Shown here piece by piece: positions 21,128-32,182 of a stretch of DNA of 64,000 bases. The notes below the pieces were generated by a model. That model did not search any database, was not told where the DNA came from, and saw only the letters and a program-made list of their open reading frames with translations. Source of the stretch: Scolanthus callimorphus (Eukaryota; Cnidaria; Anthozoa; Actiniaria; Edwardsiidae); contig CM066913.1 of the NCBI GenBank assembly GCA_033964015.1, positions 26,500,790 through 26,564,789 on the forward strand. The letters run 5' to 3'. Each line of letters starts with the position of its first letter. Position 1 is the first letter of the stretch. The translations under genes were made by a program, and so were the position numbers.

Positions 21128-21520
21128 ATTGCATATATAGTCCAGTCAATCTACGAGAATTTGTGGGTCCAGTCCAAACTAATTGCAATAGAATTTCTCT
21201 CAACGGATTATGAATCAGTAAGGGGACCTAGTTAACATACTAAAAGTCCTCAAGAATCCCTTCGGTGGAAGATCCCGAAATATGGCTTGTCTAAAAATCG
21301 CTAAAAACCACAGGGTACCCGCGTCAAGAAAAGTGAAAAAAATTGTAAATAACCTTCGGAATAAAACTTTCTCTCATTCGTTTTGCAGGAAATCTCTTTT
21401 GAGGACCAGATAAATGTGTTATACATGAAATTGCGTCGATTTATCAACATTTTTTATTCTCTTTTTTGTGTCTTACATCATATGGGGCCGCCATTTTGTT
21501 CGGAACAGCAACAGGCGTTT
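21128..21520 (+). repeat. Left arm of long inverted repeat N
   Basis: This arm reappears inverted at 26,545-26,880; shared blocks include GGGACCTAGTTAACATACT, AATCCCTTCGGTGGAAGATC, ACCACAGGGTACCCGCGTCA and GGGGCCGCCATTTTGTTCGG. Five kilobases separate the arms and a Helitron lies within. A distant relative forms the palindrome at 59,945-60,685. Confidence 0.8.
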
Positions 21521-21617
21521 CTTTATCTCCTTTTAATTTTCCTTTGTCGAGGTAAAACCAGCTTGGTTCGTCCAAGAGTTATTGCTTAGCATTGAAAATA
21601 GTGTTCTTTGCTGAAAA

Positions 21618-22937
21618 TCTATATATTAATACCGTAAGCCAAATCGTGTCCGCACTCGCTCCGCTCAGCCCTGATATGAATCTGTGCCGCCAAAAGAAGT
21701 TCGCAAACCCGAAGGGAAGGTGGAAATCTGGACCGTGGGCGTGTTTTTGCTGGAAAAGATTCACCTTGGGCAAAGTTCTAATTCAAGCGATTTCTTAAGC
21801 GAGGGACAAAGCTGCCATCGCCGCCATGTTGAAAATCTCCCACAGAAACTAAAAAAGAACTCAGGCCCCGTCCACACTACGCCGGCTAAATTTGAAAACG
21901 GCTAATTTTTTATACGGTTGTGCCTTCCGTCCACACTACGCCGGCTAAATTTCCCACCGCAAACGGAGATTTTCGAAAACGCTACCGAAAGTGGCTAAAT
22001 TTGAAAACGCCGGCTACCAGGCTACGCGTTTTAGTGTGGACGGCGAAAACGGATCTTTTCGAAAACGATGACGTCGTACCACACGTCTGTGAGGAAATTA
22101 TGACCGCGGGCTCTCGTTTTTCTTTTTCGCACATGCGCTTAGCAGACGTTCTTGTGCGTTTTCACATTTAGCCGGCGTAGTGTGGACAGAAAATATTTGT
22201 TCCGTTTTCGAGGAAAATTAGCCGTTTCAAAGCCGAAAGCACCAAAGACATTGAAACCTAAATGGTTGTCTTACAGATTACAGATGGTTGTCTTACAGAT
22301 TAAGAATGTGCAGGGATAATTCTAACTTGAAAGATTTGAGCTGAGAAAAATTTTCATTCAAGTTTCAACAAACGTACACACTACCTTGCTTCCCTCGGAG
22401 CACGCGCTGAGTCATGCTAAGTCGAAACAACACATTTACAAAACAAAGTCCGTGAAAGTCATGAATAATATTCTCTAAGTATAACTCCTGACGGCTCTAT
22501 CGAAAAACGAAGAACACAATCCCGAAGAGAAGGAGGAAATCCCTCCAGTTGGCATGTTTTTGTTGGAAAAGATTCACTGTGGGCTAAGATATGATAAACA
22601 TACAAACAATTCCGAAGTCAAATTACGCTTTCGATTTTCACGGGTTCTACGGACACACGCGTGATTTTGTCGCACCAATCAGGAAGACCAGTGCAAAAAA
22701 AAAATCCTTTTGGGTTCACTTCATTTATTTCGGCATGGTGGGACGGGGTACTCATGCTGATGGGAGGTTATTAGTAATGTAAATCCAGCAGTTTATGGAA
22801 GGGGGAAATCATGAACCCCTCCCCACATCCATATGGCCATTGTGATTTCTTTTTTCCGCTTTTTTTAAACAGAGAACACTTTAAGTAAAATAAATTTCCC
22901 CCTTACACTCCGTGAATTTTTCACGGGCATCAGCTAG
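21618..22937 (+). mobile_element. Non-autonomous Helitron
   Basis: The 5' end is TCTATATATTAATACCGTAAG-like, starting TC at 21,618 after an A. The 3' end has the hairpin CCGTGAATTTTTCACGG (22,910-22,926), 11 bases and then CTAG at 22,937, followed by T. Insertion between A and T, no target duplication and the subterminal hairpin are all canonical for Helitrons. Copies with the same ends lie at 49,656-50,922 and 50,941-51,961. No Rep/helicase gene is present, so it depends on an autonomous relative. A MITE sits at 21,869-22,230. Confidence 0.9.
21869..22230. mobile_element. MITE inside the Helitron
   Basis: The word CCGTCCACACTACGCCGG occurs near both ends in opposite orientation, with a third copy at about 21,930, and TTCGAAAACG words fill the interior. 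The sister Helitron at 49,656 lacks this block and reads straight from AGAACTCA to GCCGAAAGC at 49,884-49,908, which defines the insertion. Confidence 0.8.
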
Positions 22938-23332
22938 TAAGTATTAAAACGGAAATTCCAAGAGTAGTTTCCTTAAAAAAAAAGTTTCCTATTATACAAT
23001 AGTACCATACCGCATTTAAGAATTTGGGGGTAAGCGGCCCTATGCTAGTCATTTTACACAGAAATACATTTTAACATTGATCGATGTTGCTTTTCTACGA
23101 TAGGAATCAACCAACAAGCCTTTAGCTATTGATTCGTGTTGTAAAACCAAAGTAAAGTTCTAAATAAACTTCCGGCGTCTAGTAACCCAGGGCAGAAGCT
23201 TATTACTCTTCCCGCGAGTTAATGCCACATTGAAGTGGAGACTCCCGAAATGGTTTTCAATTATTAGGCACATTGTCACTTTGTATAATATTTTTTTAAT
23301 ATTTATAGTGTTCAGAGTATGGTGTATATTAT

Positions 23333-23473
23333 ACACTTAATGACTGCTCCCGAGGGAAACATCAGTTTTGTTTCCCGCGAGAATCTCGATGTTTCCCGAG
23401 ACGAAGTCGAGGGAAACATCGAGATTCGAGGGAAACAAAACTGGTGTTTCCCGAGGGAGCAGTCATTAAGTGT
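23333..23473. mobile_element. 141-bp foldback MITE
   Basis: It is almost fully palindromic: ACACTTAATGACTGCTCCCG at the left and the complement at the right, with inner GAGGGAAACA and CGATGTTTCCC words. TTAA lies next to both ends and could be the target sequence. Confidence 0.85.
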
Positions 23474-23713
23474 TTTGTTATATAGCAAAAAATAAACTGC
23501 AATTATTAAATCAAAACAAATGTATTTCAAAAACGAAAGAGAAGTTACAAAGTGTGTGCGCGACTGCATCGTGTAAAATAAAAACACTCCTAAAATCGCA
23601 CAATTTTCTTGCATTAGCAAAAACTTATCAAAATTAGCAAAGGTTTTTAAAGAGACACGCGTGTTTACAATAAACTTATATTTTTCCCGCTCTAAAACGC
23701 GACGCGCGAAAGC

Positions 23714-23768
23714 AATATTCCCCGACCAGTCAATAATTATTCGAAATATTGACTGATCGGGGAATATT
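23714..23768. repeat. 55-bp hairpin
   Basis: AATATTCCCCGACCAGTCAAT pairs with ATTGACTGATCGGGGAATAT across a loop of about 12 bases. It probably belongs to the surrounding repeat that ends GCGCGCGCTCGGTTGG. Confidence 0.8.
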
Positions 23769-26544
23769 TGATTTGTACTTCACCACGTGACCTTGATTTA
23801 GCCAATAAGAGCGCGCGCTCGGTTGGAGTGAGCACTCGCTATATAACAAATAGAGGATATTACACGGTGGCAAGAACGAGTAAAGTAGCAGCGAATAAGT
23901 AAAATATTGTTTTTAGACAAACCAGAAAAAAATATTCCAAATTGATTTCCAAGCACTTTTGTTTTGACCGATATCTTCACTAGTGAGAATATGGAAAATA
24001 TGTCACTCATGTGAAATTCTTATTATTCATGTGCGTAAAATGCGGCCCGATGAATTTCTATCGGCTTGTAACGTCGAACTCACGCTGACCTAAGGTGCCA
24101 GTTCTTTCAAAGTAGCGAGTGCCCGCCAGGCTTTTAAGTGTGAAATTATTTTTGGGAGTTATTGGCTTCAGTGCGTGTGTTCTCTGGAACTGTATTAGAG
24201 CCGTATAAGCCTATTAGAGCCGTATAAGCGCTCCGGAATCACTCCTTAGGACATCTCTTGTGATCCCCCTTTCAGGGCATCAGGTGTCGAGAGATCCCCC
24301 CTTTCGCTTACCCAAAAATGAACTGATCCCCCCCAGGCGATAAATAATGTCCCTTACAGGCCTTACGAAAATCCCGTTACAACGCTAGATGTGGAAAAGA
24401 AGTTTCCTGTCGCCAGCGTTGAATCGACTCCATAGCATCTCACCTGCTAAAGCATCGTTTTGGGGTAATTCAATGATGATGATGATGATGAAGCGATTGA
24501 AAAAAAAATCAAGCCTGGGACATAATCAGGGATCTGCTAACGCTTCTCCAACCCCTCCTATGAACTCTGGATGTTGTAGGATTTTTGATCGCGCTAGGTT
24601 CCAAGGCCCTCGCGGTTTCTGTTTAGGGCGGTTTTCGTATGACGGTTAAATGTACCGTAACGCGACCATAAGGACAACTACATCGGCTCGGACTGTAACT
24701 TTGTGCCGCACCGAAGCAATGTGATAGGTCCTCCGTTCTGTGTCTTGCCGCCGAAGTCATTCCGCGCCACGTCGTGCCGACAATGCAATATGATAAAGTT
24801 CTCCGACGTTGCACTATGCAACAATAAATCAAAATGATTGGTTCTCAGCCTTGGCGCGACGGTACCTTGACGCGAGCTTTTTACTGTCGTACAAAAACAC
24901 TCTATGTTCCACACAGCTCGCGGTTTCAGTTCTGTTGGCTCCTGTGCAAACTCCGGGACGTATTGGTAGAGTCCACATGAAACACAAAATTATCAGGAGG
25001 CCTGATGCAATAGCACCAGATATCCCTGACTGCATTTTCGACTTATTATATTTTCGACTTATATTTTCGCTTTCGCGAAAGCCTAAATGAGATCGCGCCT
25101 TCTCCTACTATGTCACTTTTACACGCAGCTTTAGTTTATTAATCGGAGCCCTGATCGGAGCCTAAGAAATATTTTGGTCTAAAAGTCAGGGCGTACAATC
25201 TAAAACCAAAATACAGCCCGGTTTCCGAACTCGTGCTCGTCGAACGCAGGGCAATGGATCGCCTTTGTGGAATGCTTTCGAACGCCGTTACAAGACCATG
25301 TGCATGTGAGAGGCAGTCAGTTCTATCAGTAAGCCCGAGTGATAAGTTTGATATCAATCACGGCGCACATTTACTAATACCGTGGTGTTGTTGTTGAGTC
25401 TCACGTTTTACTATATAAAGGGAAGCTTTTTTCGCGTTTTACCACTGGTTTTACTATATAAAAGGGGTACCATTTTCAATAGTTTACCATATACGTAAGG
25501 GGTCCAGATTCCCTGCGTAGCATCCCCGTACAAAATACCGGGGTATATTGAAGTGACTCGCTTGTGTTTATTTCGATTTTAGAGATCCCTCAGTTACCAA
25601 GATACGCAAACAAAATAAGTTTGCGCGTTGACAGCTTTTTATTCTCGATTCTATGGGTACGGCCCTGAATTAATAATAAACTTGCAGCGAACAAACGAGA
25701 GCATCTTGGGAGCTCGGCCGTTAACCACAAACCCCCTATTTCGAATGTTATTTTCAGTAAGCGACTGTATTAAGAAAGTATAGTACACGGCGCCGAGGTT
25801 TTTAATTGTTTTTATAATTGAAAACGCGACTTTCATGATATCAAAAGGCAAACTTTGCGCGCGTGTTGCGCGTGTTGACTGCAAAGCCTAAATGATCGAA
25901 GAAACACTGTCAATCAAATTGAACCTTCTGAAGGCATTTCTATTCGTTCATTCATTATACATGAATTTCCAGAATTGGAAAAGAAAAAAGAAACGTCCCA
26001 GCTTCCAAATCGCAGCAAAGTAATTTTGCCCTCAATTAAGAAAAAATGCCCTCGCTTTTAGCCAATCAGCGTTGAATAATTTTGCCCTATATGTTATAAG
26101 CTTAGTAATACCTCTCGGACAATGAAAACTGACATAAGCTTGGATTCGGAAAAGCGAAAGAAAATGAGGATATAGAAACGCCTGTCGCTGTCTCGTGAAC
26201 ACAAGAACAGGGCTGAAATAGCTGATACATTCAGTCTGTACGCATGAACTGACTACACAAATCTACAAATATGCTTTTCTCGGGCAATGGGCAAAGACGT
26301 CAATTAATTTAGATAAGCCTTTAGCCGTATGAATGAGAAACTCGAGGGCGGCGATGAGTCAGATACTGCGAGGACTACAGCGGCAGTGAACGATGTAAAA
26401 AAAAATGTGAAACGTTGAAAAATAAACGCAATTTCTTGCTAAATACAATGATCTGGCCTTCAACATAGATTTACCGCAAAAATAATGCGAATATTTTCAA
26501 TTCTGAAGCGTATTTATATTGTTTGCACTTTTCTAGATGAGTTG

Positions 26545-26880
26545 CTGTTCCGAACAAAATGGCGGCCCCATATGATGTAAGACGCACAAAAAAGAAGTAA
26601 AAATGTTGATAAATCGACGCAATTTCATGTATGACACATTTATCTGGTCCTCAAGAGATTTCGTGCAAAATGAATGAGAGAAAGTTTTATTCCGAAGGTT
26701 ATTTACAATTTTTTCACTTTTCTTGACGCGGGTACCCTGTGGTTTTTATCGATTTTTAGAAAATATATTTCGGGATCTTCCACCGAAGGGATTCTTGAGG
26801 ACTTTTAGTATGTTAACTAGGTCCCCTTACTGGTTTATAATCCGTTGAGAGAAATTCTATTGCAATTTGTTTGGACTCAA
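26545..26880 (-). repeat. Right arm of long inverted repeat N
   Basis: Inverted counterpart of 21,128-21,520, diverged by point changes and small indels. A degenerate direct repeat of its inner part lies at 26,395-26,535. Confidence 0.8.
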
Positions 26881-26995
26881 ACCACAGATTTGAAAGAGTT
26901 TTTTTTCTCGTATTTAGCAAAAAATCCGCATCCACATGGACCGTATTTAAATCGTATTTGACCGTCAACACGTATACGCGGAAACGATTCCAATC

Positions 26996-27208
26996 ATTCT
27001 CGTACCCAGAGCTCCCCGGCTCGTCTGCTCGCAGGGGAGGCTCTGGTGACATCCATTTGAGGACCTTTGCTGATTGGCTGGTTTTGAACGTTGGTGCATG
27101 CGCAGAAAGATCTTTCTCTCAACGGCTCTGTATCAAATCTCGCGCATGCGTCAGTCACCAGAGCCTCACCCGCGAGGAGACGAGCCGGGGAGCTCTGGGT
27201 AAGAGAAT
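26996..27208. mobile_element. 213-bp MITE with long inverted ends
   Basis: The arms start ATTCTCGTACCCAGAGC and continue TCCCCGGCTCGTC and GAGGCTCTGGTGAC, pairing over about 50 bases. The interior includes GATTGGCTGG. No coding. Confidence 0.88.
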
Positions 27209-29494
27209 GGATTCCAATATGCAAGACTTCACCTATCGGGCATGCGCAGGATGTGCACTGGACCCTAACTTTTTTGAAAACCTCCATTTTCGACCGTCTC
27301 CACAAATAAATATTCGTCTAGAAAGCGTTTTCGAAAACCTCCGTTTTTTTGGGCAGAAAACGCCGCATAACATGGAAAAAAATCTTTGTGGACGGGGTCA
27401 TATAAAAATGCTCTCTTTCTCGCCCCTCAGTCATGCCATCTCGGCTCAACAGCTAGAGAACATTGGTATCCTCCAATGAAATCTACTACATCTTATGAAG
27501 AGGGGTTTGCACGTGTAGGTATCTCGAAACTACTGAACTAGAAGAGCTTCGCCATCTGTGTTGATTCAGTGTTGATCCAAGTACGTTTTTCAAAGAACCT
27601 CCGGTATCACGAACGTAATCTTCCTTGCAGTTCCCACAATGGGATCTTTTGGGCGTAGTAGGAGTTGTCAAAGATTGTTGGAGAGCTTAGAGTAAGTTGG
27701 CACTATTGGCAGGATCATTAAATTTTAAACATAATTATCCTTGGTTTACCTTTGACAAACCTGAAGTTAAATCTGAATTTGGTTGTTCAATCTGTTCTTT
27801 CAACATGTGACCCTCCCTTCAATTCAGTCTAGATTGGACGAGAGCCAATCATGAGCCTGGATATAATTGCCATATTTTCGTCCAGTATATCTCGAACCAC
27901 AGCCAATCAGACTGACTCAAAAGTTGAGTAATTTCTAATTTCCAAGGTACACAATGTATACACCTAATTAAAAAAAAGGTTGCTTTGGTGGTTGGCGTTT
28001 TGGTTTTCATTTCCTATATTTCCCTCGAGTCCAATAACAACAGCAACCATATGCTGTGACGGGTCCAAGCCCAAACACCCAAGCACCATTTATTGAATAA
28101 GTTCCGTTGTAGTCACGGCTATATAATATAACGCAAGGCTCACAGTGCATACTATAACACATCAGATAGAATTACAATATTAAATGTACAGGCAGTCAAA
28201 GTAATATAATACTTGCTCAAATGGATTAAAGTGATTCTATAGGATTCTGGAATGAGATTTGCTATTAAGGGCACAATCTTTCTGACCTCGACAATGACTA
28301 GAAGATTTTCTTTAAATTTTTAAGTTTCTCCGAAGAGAGCTTGAACCACACATTGTCTCCTGACAATGACAACATACAACTAATTACCATACTAAACCCA
28401 GTCCTCTTGTCCATGTATAGGAAACCATTTCTCTTTCATTGCCAATTCATAAATGCATTGTCCATTACAAGAGAAATATCTTTCTCCCGGTGCATTCTGG
28501 TATCTGAATATTCCGTCACAATAAATTCGTCATTCCACAAAATTCACACTGAGCTGAGTCACTTTATAGAACCACAGTAGTGCCTCTAATATATAGATTT
28601 AGGCACTGCCTAAAAGCGGAGCTTCCAGTGATTATTATAAATGAGATAAGGTATCAAGGTTTATAAAAATATATTTTGTTATCTGATATCATATCTTCAA
28701 TGACTGCATCTGATTTTGTGAAAGCTTAATAACATAAAAAAACCTGTGGAAGTTTACAGTATTTATAAATACTTTTTAGATCATCCTAATAAAATTCCAT
28801 GCAAACTTTCTGCTGTGAAAATTTCTAAAGAACTCTAGTGATAGGAAGCTAAGTTTTTTATGTGTTTATAGTAATAAATGGTCAACATAGATTAATAGCA
28901 GGAGCATATCCAAAAAATACTGTAAACATATGGGAACATTAAATATATAGAGAAAATAGCAATACCTCCCCCTTTTGACAAAATTCTGGCTATGGAATGC
29001 TCCTGCATTGCTGGTGGTTTTGTGGTGTTTTCCGAGACAATTTTTTCGGCGAGTGCAAAGATTATTTACAAATTTTCATGCATTTCTGGTTGTCTTGAGG
29101 CCTAAAATTACAAAATATCCTCACAAACAGAGAACCAGCCCCAGGGGGTACTCTCAAACTTTGAAAGCTTTTAATTGTAAAATTCCCATGTCCATTCACT
29201 TTGCAATAGGTCCATGAAGCCTACCATCATGATCTCTTTGTAGTTAAAGGGCTATCTCTCAAACCTAGACTAGTATTTTGCAGGGGTCGATCCAGGAATT
29301 TCAAAAGGGTGTTTAGGGAATTTCATGAGTGGTGTTTTGGGAATTTGTTCCCCTGAAAGAGACCACTTGCAAAAAGACTGCCCTCTGAGAAAATAATACT
29401 TAGGCGTGAAGTGTGAATTTGAAGTGCATTTCTAAATTTCTTTTAATCCAAAAAACAAAATTAAAATTTTGACGGCAGATATATAATGCGTGTA
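27209..29494. other. No recognisable gene
   Basis: About 2.3 kb holding MITE relics near 27,290-27,400 (TTTTCGAAAACCTCC words) and one inverted H2 end at 28,586-28,632. Several 60-80 codon frames occur but none resembles a known family. Confidence 0.5.
28586..28632 (-). mobile_element. H2 terminus, minus orientation
   Basis: CTAATATATAGATTTAGGC, then the hairpin and AAAAGCGGAGCTTCC: the H2 3' end on the minus strand. No 5' partner is seen beyond it, so the copy is probably a short truncation. Confidence 0.65.
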
Positions 29495-30037
29495 GGTCCG
29501 TGTAACGTTTCACAAAATGGAAATTCAATTTCATATGGCCAATTTGAATTTTGAAATTTGATCTTTCAAAATTCGAAACATTTATTTTCACTTCGATTTT
29601 GAAAAATCGAGATTTTTGAAATTCAAACTTTGAAATTTCATAAATTCGATTTTCAACTTATTTTTTCGAAATCAAATTTATTTTCAATTAATGAAACGAA
29701 TATTAGAATAGTGAAAACTCAGATTTCAATTGTTAAAAGACAAACTAAAATTTTAAAGTTTCTGTAATAGCGGAGCCCCAGCGCGGGCCGAAGGCCCGCG
29801 CAAGCGGAGCACCATACCTAAGGGAAAAACGTATAGTATACTATCGAGTTGATTTTTGAACGTCACGGGCATTATGGATCATTTTGATGACGTCATTGAT
29901 GACGAAAGGGCACGTGACTTTGGTGCAGAGTTCCTCTTATGGTCTTTGAAAGTTTGTCCAAGTTTGGCTTTTATTGAAGCTTCCCTTCGGGAGATATGAT
30001 TTTTTCTTTATTTTTCTGGTATTAAACCTATAGCGTA

Positions 30038-30153
30038 CGCCGTCCGTCCGTCCGTCCGTCCGTCCGTCCGTCCGTCCGTCCGTCCGTCCGTCCGTCCGTC
30101 CGTCCGTCCGTCCGTCCGTCCGTCCGTCCGTCCGTCCGTCCGTCCGTCCGTCC
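30038..30153 (+). repeat. (CCGT)n tetranucleotide microsatellite
   Basis: About 29 uninterrupted CCGT/GTCC units. Frames through it encode TDGR or its equivalents and are not genes. It lies inside H2, so it is probably an element-borne hypervariable tract. Confidence 0.97.
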
Positions 30154-30264
30154 GTGTACACATGGGAACCCTGTGGTACGCAAAGAAAAAATTATATCTC
30201 CTCAAGGGAACATGCTAAGACAACCATACTTGGGATATTTTGTCTATGCCACAAGGGGGGTGCT

Positions 30265-30830
30265 GTAACACGGTCACGTGATGTGACGTCATCGATGACG
30301 TCATCAGTGATTGAAAAATTAATATCTCGTGAAGGGAAGACTCTAAAACAACCAAACTTGGGTAGTGTAGTCTAGATCATCAGATAAGCAAAATGAAGTG
30401 GTCACGTGATGTGACGTCATCGATGACGTTATCTATGCTTGAAAAATTAATATCTCGTGAAGGGAAGACTCTAAAACAACCAAACTTGGGTAGTGTAGTC
30501 TAGGTCACCAGATGAGCGAAATGAGTTGGTTACGTGATATGACGTCAGCGATGACGTCATCTATGCCTGAAAAATTAATATCTCGTGAAGGGAAGACTCT
30601 AAAACAACCAAACTTTTGTAGTGTAGTCTGGGTCACCAGTTAAGCGAAATGAGGTGGTCACGTGATATGACGTCAGCGATGACGTCATCTATGCCTGAAA
30701 AATTAATATCTCGTGAAGGGAAGACTCTAAAACAACCAAACTTTTGTAGTGTAGTCTAGGTCACCAGATGAGCAAAATGAAGTGGTCAGGTGATATGACG
30801 TCATCGACGACGCCATTATGCTTGAAAAAA
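30265..30830 (+). repeat. Minisatellite, ~128-bp unit, with CRE palindromes, in H2
   Basis: Units begin near 30,270, 30,398, 30,526, 30,655 and 30,783. Each has TCACGTGAT or a close variant, then TGACGTCATCGATGACGTCA or a version with one or two changes, then TTAATATCTCGTGAAGGGAA and ACAACCAAACTT. It is homologous to the array at 3,240-3,790 but diverged outside the palindrome. Confidence 0.92.
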
Positions 30831-32182
30831 TATTCTCTTTATTGCAATCATTTTGAGTCATTCCATTTGTTGGAATTAAGTAATCATCCATGCAAGAACT
30901 AGGCAAACTTCCATTGTTCTACGGCATTGAAGGTTCCCCACGTAGGATATGTCCTATTTTTTTTACTTCAGAAAGTCATCATGACTAGTAACATAATAAA
31001 AGTGAAAAATTGATAGATTTCGACTTGATTTGAGAAAATATGGCAGCAAAAAGTCTCTAGACCAATCAGATCAAAGAAGAACAAAGGAGTGAGAATCAGC
31101 ATTTTAAACTAGGTTCCCCACGTACAAAGTCTTTTAAAATTGCATATCCTGTTTGTGAGTACCACATGTGCTTATATATCCCTAAAAATCCTGAGACATG
31201 TTTTTCTAGCATAGTGAATTTACTGATTTTCATGTCTAAGCCAATGAAATTGCCTATATTTTCAATAGAAATTAATTGCATTCCAGCATGCTTTGCCGTT
31301 GGCTTGCCTAGTTCTTATACGGACCATTACTTAATACCTTAATTTTTCTGAAGGAGGTTTTTATCTCACACTTGACAGGATGCTTATTTTCGTCCCTGTA
31401 TTTGTATTGTGTCAATGCAGCAACATACCGAAGAAAACACTGTTGTATACATATCAAGAGACATTTTTTCTTAAAAAGCCTAGAAGTATAAACCATGTAC
31501 ACATGGGAATCCCTTTCATTCGCACAGAAAATTTTATAATCGGGAGCTCCGCTTTTAGCCAGTGGCTAAATCTATATATTAGTTTTTACACGTGTGACTC
31601 TCCGGGGGTGGGAGTTAGTTGTCAGGGAACTCTGTAAGGGGAAGGAGGGTGACAAAAGGTCACGAAACGCACTTGGTAGCCGTCGGTGTTGATGGCGAAC
31701 GGAAGGCGCGGATAAGAATAAAACCGTCTAAAATGCCTCCGTACAGATAGGACAGTCGAGGCCAAGAAAACTTTGGCTCTTTTTCAGTGCTTCTTGTAAT
31801 GTTGGGAGCCAACAAGTCCTCCTTTGGCGTGCTCCTATTTGAATGCGACAGACAGGCAAGTTAAATCTTCCAAAAAAAACTGCTGCTACAGCAAATAGTA
31901 AGCAGGAAAGATTCGTACTCACCAGCATTAATTATTGCTGCGCAGATCAACTAATTTGGGCAGGTTCATGTATGAATTGCATGACCTTGAGTCACGTCCA
32001 ACATTATTTGGCCTTGATTTGGCCTGGTTATTAAAAGTTTCGCCCTCCTGCCCCCACAAAGTTCCCTGACCACCCACTCGTACCCCCCGAGAGTCAGAGG
32101 TGTAAAAATTGCTACGGCCACTTGTAATTTTTGCTTTGTGTTTTAACAATTGAAATCTGAGTTTTCAACATTCAAATTCCGT

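Larger units (their letters stand above)
22938..26544. other. No gene; palindromes only
   Basis: About 3.6 kb between the Helitron and the right arm of repeat N. It holds the palindromes at 23,333-23,473 and 23,714-23,768 and a short ATG trinucleotide run at 24,475-24,491. Open frames are short and show no family resemblance. Confidence 0.5.
29771..31582 (+). mobile_element. Full-length H2 element, 1.81 kb
   Basis: The uninterrupted site in G copy 2 (GTAACAGTTTTTACACG at 46,284-46,300) shows that everything from CGGAGCCCC at 29,771 to ATATATTAG at 31,582 was inserted, with no target duplication beyond a possible shared TAG. Near the 5' end is a strong hairpin, GCGCGGGCCGAAGGCCCGCGC-type, at 29,781-29,801. 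Then come a (CCGT)n run, a CRE minisatellite and the H2 3' hairpin. AGCGGAGC near the 5' end is mirrored by GCTCCGCT near the 3' end. No open frame of note, so it is non-autonomous. The lack of duplication fits a Helitron-like mechanism, but 5'-TC and 3'-CTRR are not clear-cut. Confidence 0.78.
29495..32175. mobile_element. Foldback element G, copy 1, interrupted by H2
   Basis: The left end GGTCCGTGTAACGTTTC matches G copy 2 (46,016). Similarity continues to 29,770, is interrupted by the H2 insertion, resumes at 31,583 (TTTTTACACGTGTGACTC) and stops at about 32,175, where sequence of family E takes over. The right arm is therefore lost or recombined. Confidence 0.75.

Noticed and set aside
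26871..27479. 202-residue plus ORF
   Set aside because: It crosses the arm of repeat N, a MITE and a second MITE relic, so the frame is a patchwork of repeats.
29937..30205. Protein with TDGR repeats
   Set aside because: Produced in several frames by the (CCGT)n microsatellite; no start context or conservation expected.
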